From positions 1 through 38,176 of IMG/VR virus record IMGVR_UViG_3300025853_000252: a DNA stretch of 38,176 bases. One strand, 5' to 3'. This document shows positions 20,795 through 30,461 of the stretch, piece after piece; the first letter of the stretch is position 1; each line of letters begins with the position of its first letter. Origin of the DNA: a virus. Under the pieces are notes generated by a model, which made no database searches, was not told where the DNA came from, and was given only the letters and a program-made list of their open reading frames with translations. Position numbers and translations under genes: made by a program.

Positions 20795-21319
20795 ATGGAA
20801 TGGTTAATAGCAATTATTACAGGAGTAATTGTCCAAGGAGGCATAAAAGAAGTAACCCAAGTAAACAATGGAGGAACTAATATGTTAGGGGGATTACCTG
20901 TAGAAATGATTACAATGCTTGGCTCAAGCATACTGGGTGGCGTAATGTCTATCTGGTCGCAGAGTATTAAAGCAAAACAAGATGAGCAAAAAATGTTATT
21001 GGCGAGAGCTGATAAACAAATGTCTTTCGTAGAGAAAGCAAGAACATATGAGAACAAAGGGTTTCAGTTTACCCGAAGGGTTATAGCTTTATCGGCGGTA
21101 TTTGCTATAATTGTGTGGCCAAAAGTTGTACCAGTATTTTTTGATACAAGTGTTTGGATTACATGGACTGAGTTATCAAGAGGATTTTTATTCTTGATAG
21201 AACAAAAAGAGGTGGTAATGGATAAAGAGTTTTTTGGAATAGTAATAACTCCTCTAGATACACACTTAATGTCAGCAATCGTAGGTTTGTATTTTGGAGG
21301 TAGCCTTGTTAAAAAATAG
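20795..21319 (+). CDS. Holin-like multi-span membrane protein
   Basis: Hydrophobic spans at about residues 2-15, 34-54, 96-115 and 152-170, separated by a charged coiled segment (KAKQDEQKMLLARADKQMSFVEKARTY). Size, topology and place directly after the hydrolase fit a holin, which would permeabilise the inner membrane; sequence alone cannot confirm it. There are two plausible starts: ATG 20795 without a visible ribosome binding site, and ATG 20882 (residue 30) five to six bases after a strong GGAGG, which would drop the first span. Two start sites giving two holin forms would be a known regulatory theme. Confidence 0.6.
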   Translation: MEWLIAIITGVIVQGGIKEVTQVNNGGTNMLGGLPVEMITMLGSSILGGVMSIWSQSIKAKQDEQKMLLARADKQMSFVEKARTYENKGFQFTRRVIALSAVFAIIVWPKVVPVFFDTSVWITWTELSRGFLFLIEQKEVVMDKEFFGIVITPLDTHLMSAIVGLYFGGSLVKK

Positions 21320-22004
21320 TTTATTAGTATTATTAATTGTATGTTTAACCACTGTAACGTTTGCAACAGATACGAATACGCAATCAAATCAAAGTGGTTC
21401 CAACACCAACATAACAGGAGGGTACACTGCGACAACGAATAACACCTACTCTGGGGGGCAAACGAACACCACGACCAATTCCACTACATCAACTACCAAT
21501 GGGTCAGACATACCTCCACCATCAGCAAATAGTCCATCCTATTCGAGCATGTCTCAAGATGTTTGCTCAATGGGTATTAGCGGTTCTGTTAGCACTGGGG
21601 TCTTTGGCCTTTCTGGCGGCAAACATGTAGTTGACGAGAACTGTGAGCGAATTAAACTCGCAAAAGTTCTACAAGATTTTGGCATGAAGGTAGCAAGTGT
21701 GGCAGTATTATGTCAAGATCCTCGAGTGTTTCAAGCAATGGAATCAGCAGGTACTCCGTGTCCGTTTGAAGGAAAGATTGGTAAAGAAGCGGCTGATTTA
21801 TGGGCAACATATGTTGAGCTTCGACCAGACTATGAATGGCACATGAGGAAGATAGAATTAAAAGGCAAAGTTGATGCGGCTATAATGTTAGAAGAAGAAA
21901 AGCAAAGAGCGGCAGAAGAAAAACAAAAAGAGATAAAGGAAACTTATGTTAAAAAAGAGTCTACTCATAACAGCACTCTGCCTAATACCGCTCCACACAA
22001 GTAA
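21306..22004 (+). CDS. Exported protein with Thr/Asn/Ser-rich linker, 232 aa
   Basis: Starts at TTG 21306, five bases after GGAGGT, giving a textbook signal peptide (MLKNSLLVLLIVCLTTVTFA, cleaved before TDT). Residues about 22-75 are low-complexity Thr/Asn/Ser/Gly. A conserved-looking domain follows (VCSMGISGSVSTGVFGLSGG ... CERIKLAKVLQDFG ... VAVLCQDP ... CPFEGKIG) with four to five Cys likely in disulfides, and a charged helical tail. Found in the lysis region, so an envelope or outer-membrane disruption role is possible; family not named. It overlaps the next gene by 59 bases. Confidence 0.65.
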   Translation: MLKNSLLVLLIVCLTTVTFATDTNTQSNQSGSNTNITGGYTATTNNTYSGGQTNTTTNSTTSTTNGSDIPPPSANSPSYSSMSQDVCSMGISGSVSTGVFGLSGGKHVVDENCERIKLAKVLQDFGMKVASVAVLCQDPRVFQAMESAGTPCPFEGKIGKEAADLWATYVELRPDYEWHMRKIELKGKVDAAIMLEEEKQRAAEEKQKEIKETYVKKESTHNSTLPNTAPHK

Positions 22005-23388
22005 CGCAGACACTACAGGAAATCTATTATCAAACTCTACGTTTGATGATGGATCGTTAACCGGTTGGACAACCAATGATTCTAGTCAATACCATGATGG
22101 TATTGGTAATGAATGTTTGGGGGGCAGCATAGATTATGATTCAAGTGGTTGCGGTACAAGCGGTTCCGTTGCATTTGTACATGAGGGTTACATCGAACAA
22201 ACTGTTTCCTTACAAGAAGACGGCGGCTTAACTAAGCAAGAAATAAATCAAGGGTTTGAATCTACGGTATCCGCGGATGCATGGTTCTGGAGTGGTTCAG
22301 ATGATTCAATTATTCTTAGACAAACTTTAGTAGATGATAACGGAAATGTTACAGTACAAACCAGAACGATTACAGGTACAACTGATACTGTATATACTAA
22401 TCAATACAGCACTTACACAGATAAAATAATTGTATCATCAAACTCCCAAGAAGATTACGACATAACCGTTAGAGTTACAGCCACGGATGGCGGCAAAATT
22501 TCTGGCGGACATAATGCCCCCGACCTCGATAACGTAACGTTAGATGTTACGTATGAACAGTATGTTCCTGTTACTATTGAAGAAGAATTTAAAATAAAAG
22601 ATGTTGAAATTAAATGGGAAGAGGTTATAGATGATTTTGATACAAAGTTTATCGTAGAAGATTATGAAGTTTCTTCTGCTTTCGAAGACGAAAGTTTTGA
22701 AGAGGTTGTAACGGAAGACTTTACAGAGTTTGAAGTTGCAGAAACAATGGAGGAACCAACCTATGAAGAAGAACTAGAAGAACCTGATAGTATAATGGAA
22801 GAGCCTAGCGGCGAAACGTTTGATGAAGAACCAGAACCAAAAACTAAGGAGGTTCAAGATGAAGATACTATGGACGAATCTGGTGAGACAATGGAAGAAG
22901 AGCCAGCAAACGAAGGAAGCGCATCGGAGGTTGCTAAGAATGAAGATGAAGAAATGGAAGAAGGAGAATCCGATAGCGAAGACACTGAGGACACCGAGAT
23001 ACAAACTGCAGAGGGAAGCTCTGAAAAGAAAGTATCATCGACCGAGGCAAAAGCTAAACTCTCTGAAGATGTTGGAGGAACTTCAGTAAATTTAAAGACA
23101 GTGGAGAAACAGTTATCAACGTTAGATAAACTGTTAATCCAACCAGAGTTAGATGGATATAAAGAGGTAGCTTTTTATAAAGCAAAAGATATTTACCTCA
23201 ATAACAATGTAGAATTATTTGAGAATCAGATAGACTTGGGGGCATATAGTGTCTCTATATATACTAATGTCTCCCTATCTGATTATAAACTAAATGATCC
23301 TATGGAAATATTTAACAACAGGTTAGACTTTTTAGCTAGACAAAAGCTTTCAATTATGATAGAGTTGAAAAAACTAAAGGAGAACTAA
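21946..23388 (+). CDS. Exported protein with carbohydrate-binding-like module and acidic stalk, 480 aa
   Basis: Signal peptide MLKKSLLITALCLIPLHTSNA, probably cut before DTT. Residues 23-215 begin NLLSNSTFDDGSLTGW, the opening pattern of jelly-roll carbohydrate-binding modules (N-L-x-N-x-x-F-x-x-G-x-x-x-G-W). Residues about 220-360 are dominated by Glu/Asp (EEPxxEEEL-type repeats), a probable extended stalk. The C-terminal 110 residues are alpha/beta. ATG follows AAAGGAA. An exported surface protein in a phage operon may help wall or outer-membrane breakdown or alter the host surface. Contains GGGGGCA words at 22120 and 23238 and TGCCCCC at 22515. Confidence 0.65.
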   Translation: MLKKSLLITALCLIPLHTSNADTTGNLLSNSTFDDGSLTGWTTNDSSQYHDGIGNECLGGSIDYDSSGCGTSGSVAFVHEGYIEQTVSLQEDGGLTKQEINQGFESTVSADAWFWSGSDDSIILRQTLVDDNGNVTVQTRTITGTTDTVYTNQYSTYTDKIIVSSNSQEDYDITVRVTATDGGKISGGHNAPDLDNVTLDVTYEQYVPVTIEEEFKIKDVEIKWEEVIDDFDTKFIVEDYEVSSAFEDESFEEVVTEDFTEFEVAETMEEPTYEEELEEPDSIMEEPSGETFDEEPEPKTKEVQDEDTMDESGETMEEEPANEGSASEVAKNEDEEMEEGESDSEDTEDTEIQTAEGSSEKKVSSTEAKAKLSEDVGGTSVNLKTVEKQLSTLDKLLIQPELDGYKEVAFYKAKDIYLNNNVELFENQIDLGAYSVSIYTNVSLSDYKLNDPMEIFNNRLDFLARQKLSIMIELKKLKEN

Positions 23389-23846
23389 TGAAAATTATAG
23401 ATAAACTAAGTACATACGCCGCACTGATTGGAACCATATCAGTAATCGGTGGAGGATTTTATGCGTGGGGTGAGTTCAATACTAGACTTTCTGCTATAGA
23501 AGGTACACCAGCCGTAAACTTACAGCCATTGCAAAACAAAGATAAAGAATTAACAACCGCAATCAATGATAATAAGATTGATTTAATTGATCGAATTAAA
23601 AAAGTGGAAGATAAAATTCAACCTGTTGATTTGACTACGGTGTTTAAAGAGATTGGTAAAGTTAGAGAAGAAGTAGCAATGATCAACATTCCTAACATAG
23701 ATGGCATTAAAAAAGATATCAAAGAAATAAATGCTACCATAACAAGAATAGAAAAGAAACTAGCTATACTGGAAAAAGAAAAAGAAGTATTGGCGATAGA
23801 GATAGAGGAGATTAAACTTGAATCCAATAATCCCTTATCTAATTAA
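23388..23846 (+). CDS. Membrane-anchored coiled-coil protein (spanin/Rz-like candidate), 152 aa
   Basis: One N-terminal membrane span (about residues 9-27, YAALIGTISVIGGGFYAWG) with a short Lys-containing cytoplasmic end, then a long periplasm-side helical region with heptad-like repeats (RIKKVEDKI, ITRIEKKLAILEKEKEVLAIEIEEIKLE). This topology is that of i-spanins, which link inner and outer membrane during lysis; no partner o-spanin lipoprotein is obvious unless an exported neighbour serves. ATG overlaps the previous stop after AAAGGAG. Its stop overlaps the stop of the convergent giant gene. Confidence 0.6.
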   Translation: MKIIDKLSTYAALIGTISVIGGGFYAWGEFNTRLSAIEGTPAVNLQPLQNKDKELTTAINDNKIDLIDRIKKVEDKIQPVDLTTVFKEIGKVREEVAMINIPNIDGIKKDIKEINATITRIEKKLAILEKEKEVLAIEIEEIKLESNNPLSN

Positions 23847-26800
23847 TCTAACCCAAGTCTAATTCTTATATTACGCTTTTCATTATAATTCTTGATACCA
23901 CCTTTTTCAAGTCTATAATTAGGATACACGGCTTGTAAAGCTTGATCAAATAGTCTCTCCAAGTCTGGAGTAAACACCATATGAGGAGGGACTTTACTGT
24001 TAAATTTTATAATGTCTTTAGTAATCTCTTGTATCTTAACTTGAGCATCTAAGACTCTAGAAGTATCTCCTTCTTTTTGTGCTAGTATAATATCTCTATA
24101 CGCGTTTGTAATTCGTGCATTCATTTTTTGTCTATAGCCCGATGTTGCACCACCTACTTTCTTTTCTAAGTATAAAGCTTCTCTAGCTTTAGCAATCTTG
24201 CTTGGTGTATAACCCATAGCCTGTATAAAAGCATCCGTCAAACCTAAGTCTTCATTCAATACAACCCCGTAACCTGTATATGCTTTTCCGCTAGACGCGT
24301 ATTGTGCCCCCTTGTAAGCGTTTCTAACAAAGTTTGGAAGAAACTTACTAAACATAGTACCATAATTGCCTTCTCGTATACCATCGTTTATAACAGACTG
24401 AGTTGCTGTCATAAAAATTGAACCCGGTGCACCTAAGAACTCCTCAGCTCTAGCACCTGTATTTAATCCTGTGGTAGCAAGGAGAGCACGGGCTTGAGTT
24501 GACCAAGGTAGATTGCCAAAACCAATACGTCTTTGTACATCGATATTTAAAAAAGCATTACCTAAACCTGAAGTAGCAAACTCTATCATTTTAGGATTGA
24601 ACCCTACTTCATATAACATTTTTCTAAACTCATCGCGGATATCACTATCTATTCCACTTACTTGTTTTCTAATCATATTGTAAATATCTTCTGCATCTTC
24701 GCCGCCGGGTAATGCAAATACACCGCCAGTTACTAATAACATTAAAGCAATTCTTGCTAAAGCTTTTCGTGCTACTCTATTCTGTATTCTTGTTCTATTT
24801 GGATACAAAGATTGAACACGATACCCTTCCGCTGTTTTTCTAATCGTCGGTGGGTTCAACATTTTAACCATCATACCAACCATTTGTGATACGTATGTCA
24901 TAAATAATCCAACAACGGAACCAAAACCTCGGCCAATAAGTTGTCTATTTATTTTACCATACACACCGAATGTTTCATTCGTAATAAATCTTGCTAGTAT
25001 TTCTGGGGTTAATACGTTATCGTTCTTTTCAATTTGGAATTGGAAATCGGCATTGTCGGCATATAGTTTCTTAGCTTGTTCTAACATTTGTGGATTATCT
25101 CTGGCCATTCTTAAAGTTGCGATAAACGCTGTTATACGAGAGAAAGATTCCATCGTGTTGAAAGCTCCTCCAATTACCATGTTTTCAAATGCTCTAAATC
25201 CTGCTTGTGCTCCACCACCTGTGACCATTTGAGACATACCAGATTCTTGTATTGCCTGTCCTTGTTTAATAGTACCGTCAGCCACTGCACGAAGCACTTC
25301 TTCTTTTACGTCAGAAGGTAACTCGTCTAAATTGAGGATCGCATCCTCAAACGCCGTTTCTTTAAATGCTCCTCTATATACCATTTTGCTGGCAACAGCC
25401 ATCGAATTTGCCAGTGCTATGTTTACTTTACCAAATCCAACTCCCGGCACAAATTTTGGATTAACTAATTCAGCCAATATGGGCCCGGTAAATTGTACCG
25501 CACTTATAAGTTGCAAGAAAGCAGATGACAAGTTGCCCCCCAAGTACCACCAGAAACCTAATCTTCTAACGCCAGACCACTCTTGAAAAGGATCATCAGA
25601 ATAGTCCATCCATTTAGTTACAGCTTGTTGTAAATTTCCATCACCAATTTCGATAGCATACTTATTTACTTCTTTGTAACTTTGTGCTATGTTTTTATTA
25701 AATCTATTTTGTGCTGATTGATTTCCAAAGCCAGCAATAAATTGTAATGTTGCTCGTGTAAAGTCTGGATCGTAACCCGGCACACCTTCCGCTCCTACTT
25801 GTTTATTTCTAGGCATGTAGAAATTTTTAAACGGCGCAACAAAATTAGTTTCTTTTTCTTTTAACTCTTGTATATCTAATTTTAATTTTTTATAAAATTC
25901 TTTTCTTAATTCAGCATATTGTTTACCATTGGCTTGAGATAAAAATCCAGATATGGTATCAATAGAATCCATTTCTTTTTTAAACACTTTTCTTAATTCA
26001 TCAATAGTAATTAATGATGGTTCACTAACTTGTGCGTCTGGGTATTTTAATCGCAACTGTTGATAAATTCCACGAGCTTTTCGTTCAGTGCCAAAACCAC
26101 CCGGCACATCACTTTCAATTTGTTCATACCATATTAATTTACCATCGGTATCTTTTACAGAAATAAAGTATGTACCATATCTCATCAAAGGAGCGTAGTC
26201 ATCTTTAATTCTATCCTCATATGCTTGGGCTTGTGTCATGAAACCTTCAGATAATCGTCTTTGTATGTTAATTAAATTAGTTAAATCTTCTTCGGTCATT
26301 GTGATACCAGTATCTATTGTATATAATCTGTTTTGATATCTAGTTGCTATAGCTTGTAATTGATCTAATAAAAATTGACCATCAGCTAATTTCATATTTT
26401 CTAATATATCACTAGCAGCTTCTGGTGATAGGTTAGATAAATCAGGTAAACCTTGTGTACCCGGTAAAAATTTATTGATAAAGGTAATGGCGTCTTTTAT
26501 ATGTACATCGTACTCACCTGCAATCATGTCACGCAAAATTTGTTGATTAATCATACCTATAGTCATGGTATAATTTTCATAAGCCAAAGCTACGTCACCG
26601 GTTAGTACGATTGTTTCACCAGCTTTTACTGATTCGTTTTTATCACTGCTGTTTAGGGGGGCAGTAAAGACAATCTCGTCTTGAGCATTTCGTCTATACC
26701 TTCCGCCTGTCATCTGTGCAATGATGTGTGCTTTGTTTAATGCCTCAGCGGCCGCCGGATCTTGTTTAACTTTTAAATAAACCTCACCTAACATACCTCC

Positions 26801-29800
26801 AAAACGTGATTGCAAGAAATTAGAATAACCATTTTTCATTTGCACTGCATTAAATAACGGTGTAAACTTTGGATAGTCAGCGGCCATTCTTCTAAAGTGC
26901 CCTACAAATTTTGCAAATGCACTCATCTTTATCGGCGTTGTGGAAGTAGAAGAACCGTCAGCATCCTCTTTCATTTGTTTAGAATACTTTTCTATGTTTC
27001 TAAGATACCTTCTCTTTTCCTGTCTATTCATTGGTTCAAAGGTATTCAATGGCGATGCGCCCGGATCGTTGTACATTTTAACTTCTTTTCGTTTAGACTG
27101 AGCGGCTCTATTATTCGCGGCGTTTTGTACTGAAGCATCACGTTGTCCGATAATACCAGCATCAATCATTTCAAATATATCTGTTACGTCATTGAATCCA
27201 GATGTACGAAGTGCGCCGGCCAAGCTAAAAATAAAGGCTTTGATTCTTTGAAATGCTCTACCTAATATAGAACCAAAAGTATTTCTGTTAACCATGTAAT
27301 GCGCGAATGCTTCAGAGATAGCTTCTTCAATTTGTTCTTCTTGTGATAACTCTGGATATTTTTCTTTAATATTAAATTGATCTATCCAAGTTGATCTTGC
27401 CGCATCTTGTAATGATTTATATTCTTCTGCTGTAAATAAACCTAAATCTTTTAAAGCATGTATTACTTCATGGTGTAAGGTGTATAGTGTTGCATCTTGT
27501 TGATTGTTATAGATGTCAGTGTCTGGTCTAGCATTGAGGGATATCTGTACTAAGCGTTGACCTATTAAATATTTACCATTAACTTCAAACCCGTCTGATG
27601 ATAATACTCTATCTAATACATCTAATTGAAACTTACTTAAACCTAATGCATCCAATCGACGTCTTAATAATTGCGCTACTTTAATTGCATTGTCTTTAAA
27701 TGTTTCACGTAGTCTAGGTTGTGCATTAGACATTACTGACCAACGTTCTGCTTTAGCTTTTATCGGTCTACGTTTAGTTATTGTTTCTGTTTGATCTAAT
27801 CGCTTTCTTAAAGCTGCCAAGCCTTTAACGTTGCCGTTAAATGTTTCCCAATTAGTAATAGGTTCTAAACTTAAAGATGTAAGTAGTTGATTAAGTCTTG
27901 CTCTGTTTCTCATTGCTCTTGCAATCAAACCACGATACGCCGCTAGTTGTTCTTCAACAGGTCTTCTTATATTAGGATCAAGTGAGTTAAGTCTTTCATC
28001 TCGTTGTAAATTATTAATAGCTTGTTCAGCTGTTCGGATAGCTTGCGGCGATCCAATCATTAATAAAGAAAACGGCGAACCTTTTGGTGCAAAAGGATTT
28101 TCTAATATGTGATATCCTTTGTTTTTTAAATTCTTTAACTCTTGACGTATTTGTACTTTGGCTATTGGATCTGATGTAGATCTGAGTTCACTTTGTTTTT
28201 CTTTTACCGCTTCCGTTAGACCGGGATAATATGGAGAGCCTGCAATCTTCCAACCTCTTGCGTCAAGTGATTGAACTAATTCTCTTATCTCTCTAAAACG
28301 TTGAGAGATATTCATGTTAAAAATGTATGTTGGTTTAGCGTTAGGATCAGCTAGCTTTTCTCCCGTAATGCTAGAACGTTGCTCTGGTGTAAGTGGCTCA
28401 GTAACTTGTACGTTTTCTCCGATAATAACTTCTACTTCTCTATCAGACTTGGGAACAACATCTTCAAATCGTTTTTTATTATCGATGATATCTCGCAAGG
28501 TTCGCATACCTTGTGTTGTATCAGCCACAGGTCTTACATCATTGATATATCGTTGTACTGTTTCTTCTCCAAGTGGCCCATTAAATCCTAATTCACTAAG
28601 TGCTTTTCTATCTTTTGCTGTAATTTGATTTTCATTAATACTACCAGCTTCTTCTATTATCTGTTGTCGTCTAAAAGCTGGGTATGCTTTGTTAACAGCT
28701 TCTCTTAATTTGTCACCTTCTAATCCTTCAAACTGTTGATAGAATAAAGGCATTAAATAATTGTCTGCTTGTGTTGGTTTAATTATAGGCTGTTCTTCTT
28801 CTGGTTCATTTAACAAATCTTGTTCTTGTTTTTCTAAATCTTTTTGTCGTATTCTATCATTCTCAATTTTTTGTGTTATCTCATCTACTTGTTTCTCTCT
28901 ATCTAAATATTCATCTACTGATTTATTTGTAGCACTAGAGATGACATTTAATTGATTTAATTTCTTTTTAGATGTTTCGTATTGTTGTCTTGTATCTTGT
29001 GTATCTTCTAATACTGGATCAAGAAAATCATCATACTTATATTCAATACCTGTTACTTCTGTTTTAGCTTTCGGTGTTCTTTTAAAAATTGCGCCAATGT
29101 CTTCAATAGGAACAAACATTGCAGAAACTGTACCATCTTCTAATTGCTGATCTTCAAAGCCGATAACAAAATCAGTATCAGTATTACCTAATAATTTTAA
29201 TTTAGGATCTTCTATCTTCTTGTCTGATTCTTTTCCTGTGAGCTGGCCTGCATTATACACACCCGCCACACTTACATCGTCGCCAAATTCTAAATCAGAT
29301 TCTTCTAATAACTTACCATCTTGTTGGAAACTTCCAAACTTACCTTTGAACTCTGGGTTTGCCCCCTTAGTGCCAAACTGTTTAAATGCATTTGCTGTAG
29401 GATTAATAACACCAAAACCAAAACCACCAAAGAAACCAGCTGCCGCCGCTTCACCTATCTGTTTTACAAACTCAGGATTTTGATAAACTTCTTCAAAGGA
29501 TTTACCTGCTTGTAAAAATTCACCACCTGTAATATTAAGAGTTTCTTGTATTGCTTCTGCAACTGCTTCTTGTCCACCAACTTTAGCCATTGACGTAGCT
29601 AAGTTTTTAGGATATTCAAATCCTTTTTTAGCAACTTTATTTTTAAGATCTTGCATTGCTCCCGACTTGAGCATGCTTTTCTTGAATTGATCTTTACCAA
29701 TAGTTTTAGATATAAACTGATTAGATACACCAAACAATCTTTCTGCAAACGCATATGGCACACCTAAGGCAAATGCTATTCCGGCAATAGGATCTTCTTC

Positions 29801-30424
29801 ACCTTCAACAGCATCTAGTTGTGCACCGTACACATCACCTACGCCAAAAACATAAGAAGATAAAAGTAATGCACTTGTACCTCCGATTGGCCCACCAACT
29901 AAACTACCAGCGATTGTGGCTAAAGCAATAGGTACAGATGTCATAGCACCTTCACCAACTTTAGCACCTAAGTATTTAGTAAATGCGGTAAACTGTGCTT
30001 CGTCATTAAGCACATCTTCAATAGTATTTGGTCTAGGTAATATAGAACCGTCTTCTTGTTGCCTAAACATGTAGGCTGTTCTGTCTAATTTGTATTGTTC
30101 GTAAACGTTCTTCGCATTTTCTTGAGCTTCTGTTGCACCAAAAGTATCATAAATAGCACCCATCATATTAGTGCCGATAGATTTTAAACTATTAACTGCC
30201 CCCTTAACGCCAGATACAAAAGCATTATCATTAAGATTATCAGGTTGAAGCATGTCCACAGGCTGTAAGCCATACTTATAGGCAAACCCATTGGATACCA
30301 TGAAGTCTTCGAACTCACCTGACTTTAAAATGTTTGAGATTTCTTCTGGAGTAGCATCGGCATTGACCTTAAGCTTTGGTGCTTTAGGTGTATCAAACGT
30401 AATATACTTTACTTTTTCTGCCAT
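23843..30424 (-). CDS. Giant polyvalent/internal virion protein, 2193 aa, with HExxH motif
   Basis: Largest gene of the window. Residues about 160-200, 213-229 and 325-345 are hydrophobic Gly/Ala-rich segments; residues 480-545 form a charged coiled coil; HHEVIH (His985-Glu986-x2-His989) followed by EEAISEAF about 40 residues later looks like a zinc metallopeptidase site; the C-terminal 600 residues contain further hydrophobic stretches (FWWYLGGNLSSAFLQL, ALARIALMLLVTGGVF). Such giant multi-domain proteins in phages are usually packaged and ejected with the DNA (polyvalent or internal virion proteins). Ejection and protease roles are inference. It has several GGGGGCA words (24305, 25534, 26657, 29360, 30197). 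No promoter or terminator was seen at its ends. Confidence 0.75.
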   Translation of the reverse strand: MAEKVKYITFDTPKAPKLKVNADATPEEISNILKSGEFEDFMVSNGFAYKYGLQPVDMLQPDNLNDNAFVSGVKGAVNSLKSIGTNMMGAIYDTFGATEAQENAKNVYEQYKLDRTAYMFRQQEDGSILPRPNTIEDVLNDEAQFTAFTKYLGAKVGEGAMTSVPIALATIAGSLVGGPIGGTSALLLSSYVFGVGDVYGAQLDAVEGEEDPIAGIAFALGVPYAFAERLFGVSNQFISKTIGKDQFKKSMLKSGAMQDLKNKVAKKGFEYPKNLATSMAKVGGQEAVAEAIQETLNITGGEFLQAGKSFEEVYQNPEFVKQIGEAAAAGFFGGFGFGVINPTANAFKQFGTKGANPEFKGKFGSFQQDGKLLEESDLEFGDDVSVAGVYNAGQLTGKESDKKIEDPKLKLLGNTDTDFVIGFEDQQLEDGTVSAMFVPIEDIGAIFKRTPKAKTEVTGIEYKYDDFLDPVLEDTQDTRQQYETSKKKLNQLNVISSATNKSVDEYLDREKQVDEITQKIENDRIRQKDLEKQEQDLLNEPEEEQPIIKPTQADNYLMPLFYQQFEGLEGDKLREAVNKAYPAFRRQQIIEEAGSINENQITAKDRKALSELGFNGPLGEETVQRYINDVRPVADTTQGMRTLRDIIDNKKRFEDVVPKSDREVEVIIGENVQVTEPLTPEQRSSITGEKLADPNAKPTYIFNMNISQRFREIRELVQSLDARGWKIAGSPYYPGLTEAVKEKQSELRSTSDPIAKVQIRQELKNLKNKGYHILENPFAPKGSPFSLLMIGSPQAIRTAEQAINNLQRDERLNSLDPNIRRPVEEQLAAYRGLIARAMRNRARLNQLLTSLSLEPITNWETFNGNVKGLAALRKRLDQTETITKRRPIKAKAERWSVMSNAQPRLRETFKDNAIKVAQLLRRRLDALGLSKFQLDVLDRVLSSDGFEVNGKYLIGQRLVQISLNARPDTDIYNNQQDATLYTLHHEVIHALKDLGLFTAEEYKSLQDAARSTWIDQFNIKEKYPELSQEEQIEEAISEAFAHYMVNRNTFGSILGRAFQRIKAFIFSLAGALRTSGFNDVTDIFEMIDAGIIGQRDASVQNAANNRAAQSKRKEVKMYNDPGASPLNTFEPMNRQEKRRYLRNIEKYSKQMKEDADGSSTSTTPIKMSAFAKFVGHFRRMAADYPKFTPLFNAVQMKNGYSNFLQSRFGGMLGEVYLKVKQDPAAAEALNKAHIIAQMTGGRYRRNAQDEIVFTAPLNSSDKNESVKAGETIVLTGDVALAYENYTMTIGMINQQILRDMIAGEYDVHIKDAITFINKFLPGTQGLPDLSNLSPEAASDILENMKLADGQFLLDQLQAIATRYQNRLYTIDTGITMTEEDLTNLINIQRRLSEGFMTQAQAYEDRIKDDYAPLMRYGTYFISVKDTDGKLIWYEQIESDVPGGFGTERKARGIYQQLRLKYPDAQVSEPSLITIDELRKVFKKEMDSIDTISGFLSQANGKQYAELRKEFYKKLKLDIQELKEKETNFVAPFKNFYMPRNKQVGAEGVPGYDPDFTRATLQFIAGFGNQSAQNRFNKNIAQSYKEVNKYAIEIGDGNLQQAVTKWMDYSDDPFQEWSGVRRLGFWWYLGGNLSSAFLQLISAVQFTGPILAELVNPKFVPGVGFGKVNIALANSMAVASKMVYRGAFKETAFEDAILNLDELPSDVKEEVLRAVADGTIKQGQAIQESGMSQMVTGGGAQAGFRAFENMVIGGAFNTMESFSRITAFIATLRMARDNPQMLEQAKKLYADNADFQFQIEKNDNVLTPEILARFITNETFGVYGKINRQLIGRGFGSVVGLFMTYVSQMVGMMVKMLNPPTIRKTAEGYRVQSLYPNRTRIQNRVARKALARIALMLLVTGGVFALPGGEDAEDIYNMIRKQVSGIDSDIRDEFRKMLYEVGFNPKMIEFATSGLGNAFLNIDVQRRIGFGNLPWSTQARALLATTGLNTGARAEEFLGAPGSIFMTATQSVINDGIREGNYGTMFSKFLPNFVRNAYKGAQYASSGKAYTGYGVVLNEDLGLTDAFIQAMGYTPSKIAKAREALYLEKKVGGATSGYRQKMNARITNAYRDIILAQKEGDTSRVLDAQVKIQEITKDIIKFNSKVPPHMVFTPDLERLFDQALQAVYPNYRLEKGGIKNYNEKRNIRIRLGLD

Positions 30425-30442
30425 GCCTTACAAAATGTATTC

Positions 30443-30456
30443 AGGGGTTGCCCCCT
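30443..30456 (-). terminator. Small GNRA-type hairpin between structural genes
   Basis: On the - strand AGGGG-GCAA-CCCCT forms a 5-bp stem capped by a GCAA tetraloop, just after the stop at 30462 and before the giant gene. No U-run follows. It could slow transcription, protect the mRNA end or bind a protein; it includes one GGGGGCA word. Confidence 0.4.
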
Positions 30457-30461
30457 TAGTT

